Below, piece after piece: positions 62,510 to 64,000 of a stretch of DNA of 64,000 nt. The position numbers were made by a program, and so were the translations under genes. The first letter of the stretch is position 1; every line of letters begins with the position of its first letter. Origin of the DNA: an uncultured Clostridia bacterium (GTDB taxonomy: Bacteria; Bacillota; Clostridia; UBA1381; UMGS1253); contig CAKSHB010000003.1 in assembly GCA_934456295.1 (NCBI GenBank), positions 29,575 to 93,574 on the forward strand, read 5' to 3'. Below the pieces are notes generated by a model that was not told where the DNA came from, ran no database searches, and saw only the letters and a program-made list of their open reading frames with translations.

Positions 62510-63073
62510 CTATTCGGCATGTCCGCCGCCGAAAAAACAGTTCAGAAAGCGCATGTCATAATCCGTTTCGCCGTTTAAACGCTTATATCTGTCGCGGCGG
62601 ATAAAATCGCGCGAACGTATTTGTGCCGCGGCAAGCGAAACACCGCACCGCGCTGCAATATCCCCGGCACTGCGGCAGCCATAGCTGTCAAGAACCGAAA
62701 GCGGCATAAGAAGCTCACGTGCAAAATAGGTTGCTTCGGCATCGGTCTGCTCGTTTGATATGCCGTGCTTTAAATGTCCGAGAAAAATATGCGCAAGCTG
62801 ACATGCGACGGTAAAACGAATGCGTGCGTAAATCTGCGAAGGATTATACATAATTATGTAGCCGCTGCCGCTTTTGATTGTGTAGCCGTCTTTGCTGGCG
62901 GAGGCAGATGATGTGCGCGCAGCCACTGCGTCCATCTTCAGGCAGCGTATACCGTATGTTTTAGTGATTGTGCCGAGCTTTACGGGCAGCGAGCAAATGC
63001 AGCATTTTTCAAAAATGCCGATGACAACATCTTTTATTTCATTTTTGCGCTGTCTGGTTATGTAGTGCGGCAT
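62510..63073 (-). CDS. ImmA/IrrE-family protein with lost zinc-protease motif
   Basis: A 187-residue protein with the layout of ImmA/IrrE metallopeptidases, which cleave repressors after stress or in mobile elements. The downstream pattern DAEATYFARELLMPLSVL is well kept and would supply the third zinc ligand. The HExxH motif, however, reads CQLAH within RFTVACQLAHIFLGH: the first His is Cys and the catalytic Glu is Gln. I infer a protein without protease activity. No repressor or phage gene is nearby. The gene is convergent with the DUF3006-like gene. Confidence 0.78.
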   Translation of the reverse strand: MPHYITRQRKNEIKDVVIGIFEKCCICSLPVKLGTITKTYGIRCLKMDAVAARTSSASASKDGYTIKSGSGYIIMYNPSQIYARIRFTVACQLAHIFLGHLKHGISNEQTDAEATYFARELLMPLSVLDSYGCRSAGDIAARCGVSLAAAQIRSRDFIRRDRYKRLNGETDYDMRFLNCFFGGGHAE

Positions 63074-63211
63074 ACGGTTCTCATCTCCTTTTGCGGCAGT
63101 TATAAGAGTAACTTATGTAAATAGTATAACATAATAATTTCAAAAAATAAACATAAATATTTTTATAAATATACGGTACAATACTATATGAGTATCGATA
63201 CGGAGGAAAAT

Positions 63212-63745
63212 ATGAACGAGATATTGGTTGTTGTTGATTATCAGAATGATTTTGTGGACGGTGCGCTCGGATTTGATAAGGCGCGTGAGCTTGAGGAGAT
63301 AATTGTTTCGGAGGTCAGAGATGCTCTTTCAAAAGGGGAAAAAGTTTTTTTCACACTTGATACCCATGATGACGGCTATGCCGAAACGCGTGAGGGAAAG
63401 CATCTGCCGATGCCGCATTGTATAGACGGCACCGACGGACATTCGCTCTACGGAAAAACGGCGGAGTTTTCAGAAGAGAGCGGCGTGACGCTTGTTAAAA
63501 AGAGCGGTTTCGGCTCATCATCTCTGCCGGATATCATAAAGCAAACCTGCGGTGTGCCCGACACTGTGCGTATTTGCGGCGTTGTTACAAACATGTGCGT
63601 TATTGCAAATGCAATTGTTTTGCAGACTGCATTTGAAAATGCGGATATCAGAATTTTGGAAAAAGCATGTGCAAGCTTTGATGAAAAACTGCATGATGAG
63701 GCTGTTGATGTAATGCAGAATATGCATATGACAATAGAGGAATAA
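63212..63745 (+). CDS. isochorismatase-family hydrolase, nicotinamidase-like
   Basis: A 177-residue cysteine hydrolase. The catalytic Asp is in VVDYQNDFVDGALGF, the Lys in VKKSGFGSS and the nucleophile Cys in GVVTNMCVIANAI. This combination fits nicotinamidases (nicotinamide to nicotinate in NAD salvage), and the DTHDDGY metal-site region is also present; other isochorismatase-type amidases remain possible. CGGAGG at 63201-63206 places the start at 63212; an ATG at 63188 would add eight residues. Confidence 0.85.
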   Translation: MNEILVVVDYQNDFVDGALGFDKARELEEIIVSEVRDALSKGEKVFFTLDTHDDGYAETREGKHLPMPHCIDGTDGHSLYGKTAEFSEESGVTLVKKSGFGSSSLPDIIKQTCGVPDTVRICGVVTNMCVIANAIVLQTAFENADIRILEKACASFDEKLHDEAVDVMQNMHMTIEE

Positions 63746-63808
63746 CGGTGTAAATTTTGTAAAAATAAAATTATTGACGAAAAAATAATAAAAATTTAGA
63801 AATAGGTG

Positions 63809-63837
63809 TTGACATGGGAAAAAAAATGTGGTATATT
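63809..63837 (+). promoter_or_regulatory. promoter of the tRNA gene(s)
   Basis: TTGACA (63809-63814), 17-base spacer, TATATT (63832-63837), about 87 bases before tRNA-Thr. Confidence 0.65.
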
Positions 63838-63924
63838 ATAGAAGTCGCATTTGAGAGGGGAAACAAAAGCGTGCTATAGCGTATGGATTTGTGGTTCCCG
63901 AGAATTGCAGATGTGGGAATATAT

Positions 63925-64000
63925 GCTGGTGTAGCTCAATTGGTAGAGCAGCTGATTTGTAATCAGCAGGTCGCGGGTTCGAGTCCCATCACCAGCTCCA
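63925..64000 (+). tRNA. tRNA-Thr (anticodon TGT)
   Basis: A 76-base cloverleaf with acceptor stem GCTGGTG/CACCAGC, D-arm GTAGCTCAATTGGTAGAGC, anticodon loop TTTGTAA (anticodon TGT, reading ACA), T-arm GGGTTCGAGTCCC and an encoded CCA end. It ends exactly at the window edge; other tRNAs may follow. Confidence 0.97.

Noticed and set aside
1..64000. CRISPR array, phage or transposon
   Set aside because: No regularly spaced repeats, transposase, integrase or phage structural genes were seen, and the ImmA-like gene stands alone.

Overview
This window looks like a chromosomal segment of an anaerobic, spore-forming member of the Clostridia (Firmicutes/Bacillota). The evidence is a three-gene Ger germinant-receptor operon, a complete Rnf ion pump, LuxS, a C4-type ribosomal protein L28, several S-layer-homology (SLH) surface proteins, and AT-rich intergenic DNA with strong TTGACA/TATAAT promoters. 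No phage, insertion sequence or CRISPR array was seen. The exact family cannot be fixed from the sequence alone.

Layout. 1-4.9 kb: 3' part of rpoB (with a long acidic tail) and rpoC. 5.1-6.8 kb: a CTP synthase whose glutaminase site is mutated. 7.0-13.4 kb: two large paralogous SLH proteins, then a lipoprotein solute-binding protein on the minus strand. 15.4-21.8 kb: deoC, a small DUF2752 membrane protein, glmM, the luxS-mtnN methyl-cycle pair, a short-chain dehydrogenase, an aldo/keto reductase with ferredoxin domain, and an MGMT-like protein. 21.8-26.1 kb (minus strand): SLH-anchored trypsin-like protease, thioredoxin, YigZ-family protein and HflX. 26.2-33.9 kb: a polysaccharide locus with an AraC regulator divergent from a 1335-residue heparinase-like secreted protein and two FAD-dependent oxidoreductases. 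34-40.9 kb: MecA-like adaptor, rnfCDGEAB plus a small membrane gene, and a KdgF-like cupin. 41-44.5 kb: a third SLH paralogue. 44.7-49.8 kb: pgsA, rpmB, a 32-residue Cys-rich peptide, an unknown membrane protein, an Lrp regulator translationally coupled to an aminotransferase, and an MFS transporter. 49.8-53.5 kb: germination receptor genes in order B-C-A (minus strand). 53.6-55.8 kb: prephenate dehydrogenase and branched-chain aminotransferase. 55.8-64 kb: ribbon-helix-helix protein, stalk-domain protein, AraC/GH2 divergent pair, polysaccharide deacetylase, a second Lrp with a leader terminator, a DUF3006-like protein, an ImmA-like protein with a lost HExxH motif, an isochorismatase-family hydrolase and tRNA-Thr.

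The most interesting points are: the glutaminase-dead CTP synthase (Cys to Gly and Glu to Gln in the triad); a rnf leader RNA with mutually exclusive stems and a T-run that looks like an attenuator; 5'-terminal hairpins at the predicted start of all three SLH mRNAs; a leader terminator before an Lrp gene; a symmetric operator between the two promoters of the AraC/GH2 pair; a pseudo-metalloprotease; and a short sequence module shared ahead of two unrelated minus-strand genes.
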